Below are positions 54,399 through 63,710 of a stretch of 64,000 nucleotides of DNA, piece after piece. The position numbers and the translations under genes are program-made. Every line of letters begins with the position of its first letter. Position 1 is the first letter of the stretch. The DNA is from Tretioscincus oriximinensis (taxonomy: Eukaryota > Chordata > Lepidosauria > Squamata > Gymnophthalmidae). Under the pieces are notes generated by a model, which did not search any database, had not been told where the DNA came from, and saw only the letters and a list, made by a program, of their open reading frames with translations. Location of the stretch: positions 770,968 to 834,967 of the forward strand of contig JAJVDF010000136.1 in the NCBI GenBank assembly GCA_022410635.1, in the 5' to 3' direction.

Positions 54399-54925
54399 TA
54401 GGGTTGCCATATTCAGGCAACCCAAAACCGGGACNGGGGGTGGAGTGGGGTGCGCGCGAACGCGCGTGCGCACGCGCACATACAGACNCTTGTAGCAAGA
54501 CAGGCAAAATCTCTGCCTGTCTCACCACAAGCGTCCGTGTGTGTACATGCGCGCACGCGTGCCTGCTCTTTTGCTGGTGGCGGGGTTTTGCCCTGCTCTT
54601 GCCACCAACTCGCCTGCAGCAGCGGAGCAAAAACGCTTGGGTTTGTGAGAGGAGAACAGAGCTANCCTCCTGTCAGAAACCCAGGCGTTTCTCCTCTGCT
54701 AGATGCAAGTTGGCGGCGTGAGCAGGGCGAAACTCCACCTCCAGCCAAGGAGCAGATACTCGGCAGGCTCCGAGGTCCCTTCCTGGACCCGGGAAGCATT
54801 GCGCGCGCTGCAGCCATCAGCTCTGACGGCTGCTTTTCCTTTAAAATACCGCCTTTTTACATTCCCTGACGCAGCATCGGGGAATGTAAAAAGCCGGGAT
54901 TTTGCCGGGACGTATGGCAACCCTA
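54399..54925. mobile_element. hAT-type MITE family 2, full copy with 8-bp duplication
   Basis: TAGGGTTGCCATATTC at the left, ACGTATGGCAACCCTA at the right, flanked by GTCCAAAT at 54391-54398 and 54926-54933. CpG-rich for this window (CGCGCGAACGCGCGTGCGCA near 54455). Contains two inverted CCTGCC/GGCAGG-type segments. No transposase. Confidence 0.93.
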
Positions 54926-55289
54926 GTCCAAATAGTTCATTTGACCCAGAAATCTCTGCTTTGGTCTGTGATGCTTTTCCTGTCTCAGCTAGGAAAAGAA
55001 GGCTTATAGTCCTTGCTATATAGTGTTTCGTGTACTTGCTTCCATCTTCTGTCATGCCCTGGGGCAAAAAGATATATCATCGTGGAGACAAAGAATTTTG
55101 CTAAGAGTTAGCTAAATTGCTATGGGTAAACTAGTCAGGCAGGAAGAAAGGACAAACAGGCTACTTCAAACAGAGGAGAATACTTTCAGAGATCAGCCAA
55201 AAGGCTTTTTGCTGAAGCAAGGAATATATTCAGGGAAAGAAAACCAAGGAAAGAAGGCTGTACAGTCTAATGGCTACAACAATAATAGA
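54926..55289. other. Intron sequence, no recognised element
   Basis: No family or exon signal identified. Confidence 0.45.
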
Positions 55290-55560
55290 TGCTCCTTAAG
55301 GGGGAAGCTATTCCCAAGACTTGGTGTTGCCATAGAGAATGCCCTATCCTGGGTTCATCACCCTCTTTGCCATTGAGAGAGGACATTCAGTCAGGAAGGC
55401 CTCCTCTGCAGACCTTATGGCACAGGCATGTTGATATGGGAAAAAGTGTGAGGGGCTTATAGCTTAGAGTTATTACCTTGAATTGGGTTCAGTAGCAAAT
55501 TGGCAGCTAGTTTTGGCTCTTTCTAGAACTTGGTAAAATGTCTTCGGCCAATCGTACCAG
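55290..55560 (+). mobile_element. Probable L2-like LINE fragment
   Basis: GGGTTCATCACCCTCTTTGC, AAGGCCTCCTCTGCAGACCT and CTTGAATTGGGTTCAGTAGC resemble the 5' side of the LINE 3' region; strand inferred from similarity to 4626-5060 in reverse. Confidence 0.4.
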
Positions 55561-56530
55561 CCAAAGACTATGGCAATCTATATATTGTCACCCTGGGTTG
55601 TTTGAATCAAAAGTTGGAATTTAGATTGATGGAATAAATATCAATAACTTCAGATAAAAAGATGTCATCAAATTGATGACAGAAAGTGAAGAAGAACTAA
55701 GGAATCTCTTCATATAAAGGGGAAAAGCTGGCTTGAAACTCAACATTAAGAGGCTTTGTCTTAACGAAAGAAGAAAAATTTTAGAGGTGGATGATTGTTG
55801 GATTATTTCATCTTCCACAGGAAAAAATGCAACATAAAGAAATGGAATTACAACAATACGATTCTAGGAAATATTTATTTTCATGCATTTTAGCATTAGA
55901 ACACAAACGGATCTGAATACCTCAATATTTTCCTCCCTTTAATCTAAGCACTGACATGTCTTAAAAATTTACAAGTACTGCATTACCAGAAAAATAATAT
56001 CCAGTGCTTTGAATTTGTTTGCACCATAATGTTTAAGACCAAAGTAAGTGCACTTTCTTTCTTTTGTTATTGTATCGGGTGAATTCGCTCGGTTGCTTTT
56101 GAAGACAAGAAAAAGTTTCAAACACATAAAATTCATTTTGTTTTGTTTATCCAAGATGTCAAACGAAGTGCTAGAACAGTTCTCCAGCATCACATTGTCA
56201 AATAAAATCGGGGCGACTGCTCAGAAGACACGAGGATCCTATTTATAGCAAAGAGTTTAGTTTTGACCAAATGGCAAATAGCCGATTCAATATACTTTCT
56301 TCTTAAAATGTACAGGCTGCAGCAGTTTGTTCCTGCTTTTACAACATCATAGGATTATGAGTCAAAAATTAAGAAGCAGCAGTGAACGGTTTTCAGGACT
56401 GAGGAGATACAATTGTGGGCTACAGTCAGACACAATTTTGGTTAGCAGAGTCAGAATCAACAAAAGAATACTGACACTGACTCCAATTTTGGCTTCAAAG
56501 TTTAATTTGGTGGTTACAGTGTTGGACGTC
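55561..56530. other. Intron sequence, no recognised element
   Basis: Short frames on both strands without family signal. A CAGATAAAAAGATGTCATCA stretch and its neighbourhood are unremarkable. Confidence 0.4.
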
Positions 56531-56534
56531 TTTG

Positions 56535-56612
56535 ATTTATTTATTTACTTGCATTTTATATAACCCTATACCCGAAGGTCTCAGGGCAGTTAACAATAAA
56601 ATTACAATTATT
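56535..56612 (-). mobile_element. L2/SINE-B 3' tail
   Basis: TTTATTTATTTACTTGCATT, then TAACCCTATACCCGAAGGTC and TCAGGGCAGTTAACAATAAA. Confidence 0.7.
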
Positions 56613-56664
56613 TATCTGGTAGTTTCTTAGATTGATGCCTCACATCTCCATGAAGCATGACCTC

Positions 56665-56757
56665 TTGGGCCAGTCGCAGCTCTTCATAACTCTCTCAGCC
56701 CTCAACAGGGTGTCTGTTGCTGAGAATGCAAGAAAAGCTATCTGTGCCGCTCTTTGG
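56665..56757 (+). mobile_element. SINE-B body fragment
   Basis: CTTGGGCCAGTCGCAGCTCT, TCATAACTCTCTCAGCCC, GGGTGTCTGTTGCTGAGAAT and AAAAGCTATCTGTGCCGCTC. Head and tail missing. Confidence 0.75.
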
Positions 56758-56920
56758 TGAAAGGGAAGTTCTTCTTATTACTGCAGTCCTTGAACAAAGA
56801 AACTACAAAGGAAGGTTTGAAAGAGAAGCAGCAGAACTTGAATACATTCACAAGTTCCAGGCCATCAACAAAGGACTTAACAGAGACAATGGTTTCCTGG
56901 CCAACTATACATTTTTATGA
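56758..56920 (+). pseudogene. Remnant of Penelope ORF (endonuclease C-terminus)
   Basis: Only about 53 residues survive, the C-terminal edge of the GIY-YIG region by pattern (IHKFQAINKGLNRD). The catalytic GIY and YIG strands and all reverse transcriptase motifs are absent; the upstream joint with SINE-B sequence is at about 56757. No start of its own is expected. The similarity is from memory of the family, not a search. Confidence 0.55.
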
Positions 56921-57110
56921 CACCTGTTAAGTATTTGATTGATTCTCTACCAGACATTGCCCCTTGTTGTCCCAGGGACTTTTTCACATAAGAGGATTAG
57001 TTCCTGCTATTTACCTGCAATTCAACACCTCCCTATAGTTGCATATGCTTTGTCTTCTCCCATACACATTTTCCTATAAATACCTGACCCTGACATTAGT
57101 CCCTCAGCAT

Positions 57111-57146
57111 CTGAAGAAGTAGACCTGTCTACGAAAGCTTATGCCA
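57111..57146 (+). ncRNA. Hammerhead-ribozyme-like core in the Penelope terminus
   Basis: CTGAAGA, A, helix II GTAGAC/GTCTAC with a CT turn, GAAA, GC-TTAT-GC, then CA. The U expected before the cleavage base is C, so cleavage is predicted to be impaired. The same C is in the 19353, 19936 and 28834 copies. Confidence 0.5.
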
Positions 57147-57265
57147 ACCACTTTCCTCAAGTTAGTCTCAAAGTGCTGCTAGCTCCTTTGCTGGACTTTC
57201 TGCTAGACAAACACGGCTATTTCTCTGTAACTTATTACTGTTGTTTGTTATTATTGTTTCAAATT

Positions 57266-57300
57266 GTATGCAGTATTGGTCAAAAGCTTAGACACTCGCA
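57266..57300 (+). mobile_element. Tc1-like terminal fragment
   Basis: GTATTGGTCAAAAGCTTAGA then CACTC is close to the Tc1 end CAGTCAAAAGTTTGGACAC. The rest is missing; a TTTA run follows. Confidence 0.45.
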
Positions 57301-57368
57301 ATGGTTTGTCTTATTTATTTATTTATTTGCTTGTTTTATTTTTAATATTGTTAAACACTTGTAACTCA

Positions 57369-57485
57369 CCTTTGCACTTGCTCTTGTTTATCCATGTCCC
57401 TTTTAAAATTGCGGTGCCCAAAATTGAACACAGCATTCTAAGTGTGATCTGACCAAAGTACTGTAGAGCAGAATAACTGACTCAC
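57369..57485 (-). mobile_element. CR1-like LINE fragment
   Basis: GCGGTGCCCAAAATTGAACA and CAGCATTCTAAGTGTGATCT, the antisense ORF2 region also seen at 33160. Confidence 0.7.
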
Positions 57486-58099
57486 ATGAGTAAGATTCTA
57501 AGCTCCTTTTAATACAGGATTGTGTTTGCCTTTTAGATTTACTTTGTTCTAAAAAAAAGTAATTTGATATTGCATGTTTGCAATCTGTATAGGAAANATA
57601 GGATTAGTATATTAATTCCCCCCCCCCCCCCCTGTATCGATATATAATGAACGGAAGTCCATGGTTTTATGCACTAATTCCAGGCTGTTTGTGAACCACT
57701 ACTTTTTGTTTTTCTCATTTCTAAGTAGTATGTCTGGGCAGAATTCAACTGGCTGGATTAGGGCCTTAAATCCCAAAGCATACGGTGGTAATATTCCATG
57801 TGGTTATAGTGTATTTTGCTTTAAAAGTTCATTACAGCTTCCATGACAACTGGGATCTATTCAGCTTTGATTGTACCTCCCAAGTAATAACAGCTATAAA
57901 GGTTTGCTCTGTTTGCTGTCTGAAAAGAAATCAGATCTAAAGCTATCCCTGGTGTGTAGTAAATGCTTTCAATAAACAATCATTAGATGCCATTGGACCA
58001 TAAAATTTGAAGAGCTCTGACTTATCAAACGCTTTGCGAATACATGGCTTAAAATGGTTAGACCAGTTTCCTGCACGATGCAAATGAAAGCCTAGGGTG

Positions 58100-58572
58100 G
58101 AGGTAAACTCTTCTAATAGGTTACATGTTGGAAGATCAGGTGGAGACGGTGGCCAGGAGTACCTACTTCCAGCTATAACTGGTTCGCCAGTTGCGGCTAC
58201 TTCTGGACAGGAACGAGATGGCGACATCAATTTATACTGTGGTAACTTCCATATTGGACTACTGTAGTGCACTCTATATGGAGCTGCCTTTGAAAACAGT
58301 TTGAAAGCTGCAGCTAGATTGCTGACTAGAACGTCTGGCTGGACAAATATCACGCCTGAAAAAGCTGCAATGGCTGTCAATTTGCTTCCATGATCAAAAG
58401 GTATTAACTTTAACCTAGAAAGCCCTAAATAATTTGGGTCCCACATCAACTTGCTCGTGCCTTAAGATCTACAGAGAAGGCCCTCTCTTTTGACAGCAAA
58501 GAGAATGAGAACCCCGAACAAGGCCTTCTCACGAGAATTGCCCAGATTATGTCACAGTATCTCCCCTTGGAG
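58100..58572 (+). mobile_element. L2-like LINE, ORF C-terminal part, left half
   Basis: Sense translation near 58225-58300 reads IYTVVTSILDYCSALYMELP then LKT, the LDYCNxLYxGLP motif of L2-like RT ends, then GPTSTCSCLKIYREGPLF. Frames are broken. It is cut at 58572 by a MITE and resumes at 58963. Confidence 0.75.
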
Positions 58573-58962
58573 TAGACTGACCAGATTTTCTGAGGCCCAA
58601 ACCGGGGTAAGTAATATTCATGCTAATTTGCATATTCATAAATATTCAAATTACCCACCAACATGCATTCCCTTCTGAAATTCCCGCCGGAGAAATCTGT
58701 GAAGCATGTGAGAATTTTTTTAAGTGTGTGAGAATTCATAAACTGTATGAGAATTTTTGGAGTGCATTATCAACTTTTTGTTCAAAAAAATGTTTTTCAG
58801 GGCTTTTTTTTTCAAAAAAATATTTTTCAATTTTTTTTTTCAAATTTTTTTTTAGAAAAATTCCTCAGCAAAAAACAGGGAAATGGCGTCCCCCCTGGGA
58901 GAGCAGGGTACACACCCCAAAACTGGGTTTCCCCCCCAAAAAGGGGTCAGCTGGTCAGCTTA
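58573..58962. mobile_element. hAT-type MITE family 1, long form, copy 5, inserted in L2-like LINE
   Basis: TAGACTGACCAGATTTTCTG to CAGCTGGTCAGCTTA, flanked by CCTTGGAG at 58565-58572 and 58963-58970, exact 8 bp. In reverse orientation it matches 6886-7421, lacking the duplicated middle. Contains CTAATTTGCATATTCATAAA near 58628. Confidence 0.95.
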
Positions 58963-59080
58963 CCTTGGAGGTATCAGTCACCATTGTTGTGGTGATTCAG
59001 AAAATAACTGATAAAACAGCTCTCTCCCCCTTACTACATGGGACGGTTGTTTTTTAAATTGTTAATTATGTTTTTATTGT
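58963..59080 (+). mobile_element. L2-like LINE, right half
   Basis: Continues after the MITE with CTCTCTCCCCCTTACTACAT and a TTGTTTTTTAAATTG 3' UTR. Alignment across the insertion is continuous if one CCTTGGAG is removed. Confidence 0.6.
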
Positions 59081-59085
59081 TAGTA

Positions 59086-59185
59086 TTTTTTTAAAAGTCT
59101 CTTTATTAGTTTTCAAAAACAGAAAAATAACACAAAAAAGAGTGGGAACCCCCCCCCTCCCTCCTGATGACACCGGAGTTACATA
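59086..59185 (-). mobile_element. Possible L1 3' end
   Basis: AAGTCTCTTTATTAGTTTTC and AAAAACAGAAAAATAACACA, antisense layout similar to 27860; C7 run follows. Short, so tentative. Confidence 0.4.
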
Positions 59186-59307
59186 CACAATATCCGTTCA
59201 ATAGAGTTTCAATTGGAAAACAAGTTGAACCATATACGTTATTAAATTCTGTCTATTTACATCTCATATGCAACCAAAACACAAACACAGGGATAGTTTC
59301 CTCTTAT

Positions 59308-59504
59308 TAGGCTGCCCAGATGACCCCTTTTAGGGGGGTGGAAACCCGGTTTGGGGGTGCCTCCCGTTTTTTGCTGAGGATTTTTTTTTTCCAAAAAAAT
59401 TTCTTTCTATTTTTTTTATTTTTNTTTTCCTCAGCAAAAAACAGGTTCTCAAAACGGGGTTCTCACCACCCCCACCCCGTAAAAGGGGTCATCTGGTCAG
59501 CCTA
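59308..59504. mobile_element. hAT-type MITE family 1, short form, copy 6
   Basis: TAGGCTGCCCAGATGACCCC to GGGGTCATCTGGTCAGCCTA, flanked by CCTCTTAT at 59300-59307 and 59505-59512, exact 8 bp. Confidence 0.95.
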
Positions 59505-59704
59505 CCTCTTATGGCCTGTTCTCCATTCCATATAAAGTTCCTAATAGTTCTCTGTTAGAATAAAAATTCACACCTGTTTACAGTTTTGTGTAAATGATGT
59601 GCGCAGATTGCATGAAGCCGAGGTGGTACACTGCCAAAAGCTTGAAGATGTATTGGAAACACCTGATGGGAAACTAGCATGGCATTTTTGTATAATGTTA
59701 TTTG

Positions 59705-59795
59705 AATAAGAACATAAGAAGAGCCATACTGAATCGGGCCAGAGCCCATCTATTCCGGCATTCTGTCGCACACAGAGGCCCACCATGGTTGCTCT
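59705..59795 (-). mobile_element. CR1-like LINE 3' terminal fragment
   Basis: AAGAACATAAGAAGAGCCAT, ACTGAATCGGGCCAGAGCCC and GGCATTCTGTCGCACACAGA. Confidence 0.78.
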
Positions 59796-59889
59796 CTTTA
59801 CTGCAAAAGACTTGGATAATTAGCATAGAACTTTTCATAGAACCTTTTTCTTAACCAATGATCCAAATGCAAACACAATTGAAGGTCAA

Positions 59890-60085
59890 AGGGAGACATT
59901 CAGGAGCTTTTGCAGACAAATATACTTACTCAGATAGGTAGATAGACAGATAGATAGGAAGAGAGAGACTTCTGCCTACTTCTTCAGATGAATAGATGGA
60001 CAGATATTCTAGCAGATATTCTAGATCTCTAAGTCTTGTAATACCTTAGAGATGAACAAAATACATAGAGCTTTCAAGGACAATT
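59890..60085 (-). mobile_element. Diverged Penelope-like blocks with GATA tract
   Basis: GAGCTTTTGCAGACAAATAT, GATAGACAGATAGATAGG, TGCCTACTTCTTCAGATGAA and TCTAAGTCTTGTAATACCTT in succession. Confidence 0.55.
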
Positions 60086-60229
60086 AGTATTTATAAAAGC
60101 TCTTGTTGTCTACCATGTCTTGTTCATATCAAAGGTGTCATGAGACACTCCTTTCTATATTTCTTTGAGATCTACCACACTTGGATGATACAGATTTCCT
60201 ATGCCCATTTCAATCTGATCTCTAGAATG

Positions 60230-60475
60230 CCATAGAATCATACAATCATAGAATCCTAGAGTTGGAAGTGACCTCCAGGGCCATTGGGTCCAACCCCATT
60301 GCTCAATGCAGGATTCATTAAACCATCCCAGACAGATGACTGTCCAGTGTCTGTTTGAAGACTTCCAGCAAAAGCGAACTCACCACCTCCTGTGGCAAGC
60401 TGTTCCACTGGTTTATCATCTTTAGTGTTAGAAAGTTTTTTCTGATGTCTAATCTAATATCTAATCTCTGAAATT
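60230..60475 (-). mobile_element. CR1 LINE 3' end
   Basis: AGAATCATACAATCATAGAA octamers, GGTCCAACCCCATTGCTCAA, and the antisense ORF2 C-terminus to TGATGTCTAATCTAATATCT. Confidence 0.9.
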
Positions 60476-60807
60476 ACCTCAGCTGCCTTGATTGATAACC
60501 CCCTAAGCCATTCCCTCCATTTTCACCCAACATTCCTTAAAAGAGTGAAGTTTTTTTTCTACCATTTAAAACTTCAGTTTCAGAAGCACAGCGTGCATTT
60601 TGATTGGACCTTATTTTGTGCCACTCAAGGGACATTCCGTCAGATGATTGGATCATAAACAGTTTGTTGCTGAAACACGCAAGGCTTTTATTATATTAGA
60701 GAGGATGTGAAGAACACTGGCTGTCCTTAGCTTCTTTCTTCCATTTATTTTTAAAATTTGTCCTTGGGTCATGCAGTTCTTAGCCTTTTTTCACTTTCAT
60801 CCCTTAA

Positions 60808-61125
60808 CATTTTATTTATTTAATTATTCATACTTCTATCCTGCCCTTTACCCGGAGGTCTCAGGGTGATTAATGAGATTAAAAACAAGATACAAAATTG
60901 ACATATTAAAAACACTGAAAGTTGGGAAGGGAGAGCACTTTGTGACACCAAAAGCCAGGTAAAAGAGGTGCGTATTCAATGATTTCATGAATATCTACAG
61001 TGGATGGAGCGAGTGTGAAGGCTATTTTCCCAGGCCTCAAAAAGGGACCATTTGCCTCAAAGAGGAATTTGAGCTGCACCGTACACAAGGGACTTGGCTG
61101 CCACCCAGCAGAAGATTTCTCTTGA
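60808..61125 (-). mobile_element. L2-like LINE 3' region
   Basis: TTTATTTAATTATTCATACT, CTATCCTGCCCTTTACCCGG, AGGTCTCAGGGTGATTAATG, then CCAAAAGCCAGGTAAAAGAG and TTTGAGCTGCACCGTACACA. Confidence 0.7.
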
Positions 61126-62240
61126 GAACCAAGCGGAGGCATAACCCTTAACTTATCCTCTCCATTGTGCCAAAAGAGATAAGATGCTTGCTGTGTCTGT
61201 TGGAAAGTGGATGTGAGGGCGATCTGGCTGCAATATCTGTCACCCCATTGATCGCCAGGGTTGGTTTGGCTGATCTGGCTGGCTGAGCAGGTGTCCCGTT
61301 CCTCCCTCACCGCTCCATGTGCGTCCCCTCCCGGGGCTGCATGCTCGGTGGAGGAGGACGACCATCCCAGATAGAGGGAGTTGCCATTCTTTAGTCAGGG
61401 GTGTACGATGGCTGCGCTTCCCTGCTGGAGCCTCCAAACAAGCTGGGGGTCCATTTGTTCGGGTCCAATTATGTAGCTTAAGATATATTGCGCATCTCTG
61501 AAAGTGGGCATATAAAAATGATTCCAATAAAGAAAAGGATCAAGCTCTGTTCTGAGATGAAAAAGGTGTGTGAGCGGTTCTTTCAGGAAAGCATCTCCCA
61601 AGGTAGAAATTAATTCCAGAGACTGGGTGGGGTGGGTGGGTGGGGCTGCAACTGAGAAGCCCCTGCCCCAGGTTTCCAGCCACTTTGCTACTGAGTGTGC
61701 AGATCATTTATATTATTGATATAATTTTATAACATAATATAGTATACAATTTAACGTGATAATGTAAGATTACACAGCTTTGATGATGATTACGATTATG
61801 ATGATGATGATGATNNNTTATTATTTATTATACCACTGAATGCCCTAGTTCATACTGATCCAGTCTAATAAAATGTTGCAGAGAATTCAGTGTGACATTT
61901 TCTCAACCGAATTTCAAAGTATATTTCTTACTGGTAGGTCAACATGGTTATGTTTGCTTTTTGTACATCTTTTCTGAGTCCGTGTTAAAGATTTTGGGTC
62001 CCCCCCCCCGCTCCGCCCCACAATCAATCTGTGCTACTAAGTATGATGTATTGCTCAGTCACGCTTCATACAAAGACTCAGAAAAATTAGGCACCTGCGG
62101 CTGAAAGAATTTAATCCACTTCTGCATATTAACAACTTTCTCCTGTCCATTAAGAGACATACTTCGAATAAGGATTCATTGAGATGGTTAAAAAAGAAGA
62201 GATGGGGGGGAAATAAAATCCCTTAAAATTACATGCAGAA
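61126..62240. other. Intron sequence; GAT repeat and a 3-n gap
   Basis: (GAT)n at 61787-61814 ends in nnn at 61815-61817, the only multi-base gap in the window. Otherwise short frames only; a C10 run lies at 61999-62009. Confidence 0.5.
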
Positions 62241-62244
62241 GATT

Positions 62245-62510
62245 AAAAAGAGAGGAGGAAGAGGTTCGTTTTCATACCCTGCTTTTCTCAACCCAAAGGG
62301 AATCAAAGCAGCTTAAAGTATATATACCATAATCTTCAACTCTTCTCTTCACAACAGACACCTTGTGAAGTAGGTGGGGCTGAGAGAGCTCTGAAAAACT
62401 GTGACTAGCCCAAGGTCACATGGCTAACATTGTGAAGGAGTGCAGAATCGAACTGGGAGACTTCCAAATAAGAGTTTGACACTCTAACCACTACACCAGA
62501 TTATAAAAAA
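62245..62510 (-). mobile_element. SINE-C copy
   Basis: GAGAGGAGGAAGAGG tail, TTTTCATACCCTGCTTTTCT, ACAGACACCTTGTGAAGTAG and head GAATCGAACTGGGAGACTTC to CACTACACCAGATT. The head (antisense) keeps a clear B box. Confidence 0.9.
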
Positions 62511-62904
62511 CACCGGAAGTAAAAATACCCAAATGAACCATGAATTCTAGAAGGTATAATTTGTCTTGTTGTGAGTCAGCTGCTTTGCTTTTGACAATCC
62601 CCTCTTGTCGGGGTTCACTATATGTGATATATTAATTGGCATTAATATATTTGATATAAATATATACAAGAATTGGTCCCCAGAAGCCCAGGCAGCTTGG
62701 ATATAAAATTTTGGGNAAAATTTGCCATTACAGGGTGTTGCAAGAGAGCTAATCTATCTCTTCCTGCCCTGGAGCAGTTTCCATTTAGTAGTTCTCCTTA
62801 GCCTATTGTTTAAAAGGGCACCTATTGTATCTAAAGCCACAGATTAATGGCATAGTCCTTTGCCTGAAAAGGGCAAGAGGAAGCCTTTTGTTTATCCTTT
62901 TACC

Positions 62905-63285
62905 TTGGAGTGAGTGACAGGTCACAGGTCCTGGAAGCCTAAAGGGTCAATCTTGTGTTGTTCAAACCATAACCATATTTGGATACTTCCTGACACAGGC
63001 TGCGCCCCTTGGGAGGAGGGAGACGCGTCACACAGGTGTCACAACCTGGACCCACCTATGGTCCACCCCAAACCACACCTTCTGAACTCCCACTTTCTGA
63101 CATCACTGTTCCTGTACACACCTTCTGTTTGGAGTCAATAAAAACTGCTGCACTGGAGGCTTCCATGACCCACGTGGACCTCCTGGATCTTGCCTCACGA
63201 TCTAAGTTTATGGCCTCTGTGTGAGTTCCTGATGGGAGTCAGATTTTACACGTGTCCGTTTTCTGACGATACGGCTGCCTCCGAT
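62905..63285 (+). mobile_element. Possible LTR
   Basis: GTGAGTGACAGGTCACAGGT, then CACCTTCTGTTTGGAGTCAA with AATAAAAACTGCTGC (polyadenylation signal) and TGGACCTCCTGGATCTTGCC (U5-like). No second LTR, primer-binding site or duplication was found, so it may be a solo LTR of an old retroelement or chance. Confidence 0.35.
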
Positions 63286-63329
63286 GTGNAGGCATCTCAA
63301 CAATGTGNTGAGCAAACCTCCATTACCCT

Positions 63330-63460
63330 TCCTCATTCCTCTCACTCTCTCCTCTNCTCCTTCTTTTCCTCCTCCCTTTCTCCTTCCTTTAAATTCCTTC
63401 TTCCCATCTCTTCTTCTCCACCTTTCACATTCCCTACACCTTCCTTCCTTTCTCCAAGCC
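63330..63460. repeat. Polypyrimidine tract
   Basis: TCCTCTNCTCCTTCTTTTCC and similar for about 120 bases; source of the overlapping frames here. Confidence 0.85.
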
Positions 63461-63489
63461 AATTAGTTACAAAGGTACTATACTAAAGA

Positions 63490-63710
63490 CCTAGAATGTT
63501 CATCTATCTACCTAGGCTTGTTTACAGAAACCTCCTGCTGCCTAGCTTTTTCCTTTTAGTCTCAAAGGTGCTATGAGATCCCTTGCTAGAATNTCTCTCC
63601 TTTCATCTCTTTATTTCTCTCTCTTCCCGCCTGGGCTTGTCTATGAAATCTCCTCTTGACTATGTTTTTCCTGTTTATCCCTTCTATGGGATCCCTTGCT
63701 AGATATCACA
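63490..63710 (+). mobile_element. Diverged Penelope-like blocks
   Basis: GGCTTGTTTACAGAAACCTC, CCTTTTAGTCTCAAAGGTGC and ATGAGATCCCTTGCTAGAAT, then a second block GGCTTGTCTATGAAATCTCC to GGGATCCCTTGCTAGATA. Two tandem members in sense. Confidence 0.6.

Larger units (their letters stand above)
56758..57232 (+). mobile_element. Penelope-like element 3' part: ORF C-terminus plus terminal ribozyme region
   Basis: The in-frame segment to 56920 ends FEREAAELEYIHKFQAINKG then LNRDNGFLANYTFL and a stop. This resembles the end of Penelope ORFs, where the GIY-YIG endonuclease part finishes with Trp/Tyr-Ile-x-Lys-Leu...GLN-x-D. About 170 bp later comes TCCCTCAGCATCTGAAGAAG, the ribozyme-like core, and the end AACACGGCTATTTCTCTG. 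It links the short units elsewhere in the window to Penelope-like elements. Confidence 0.75.

Noticed and set aside
55969..56248. Small overlapping frames on both strands
   Set aside because: No splice context, no recognised family, and antisense overlap is expected by chance in AT-rich DNA.
57943..58449. 168-codon minus-strand open frame
   Set aside because: It is antisense to an L2-like LINE ORF end readable on the plus strand (LDYCSALYMELP), and shows no protein-family pattern.
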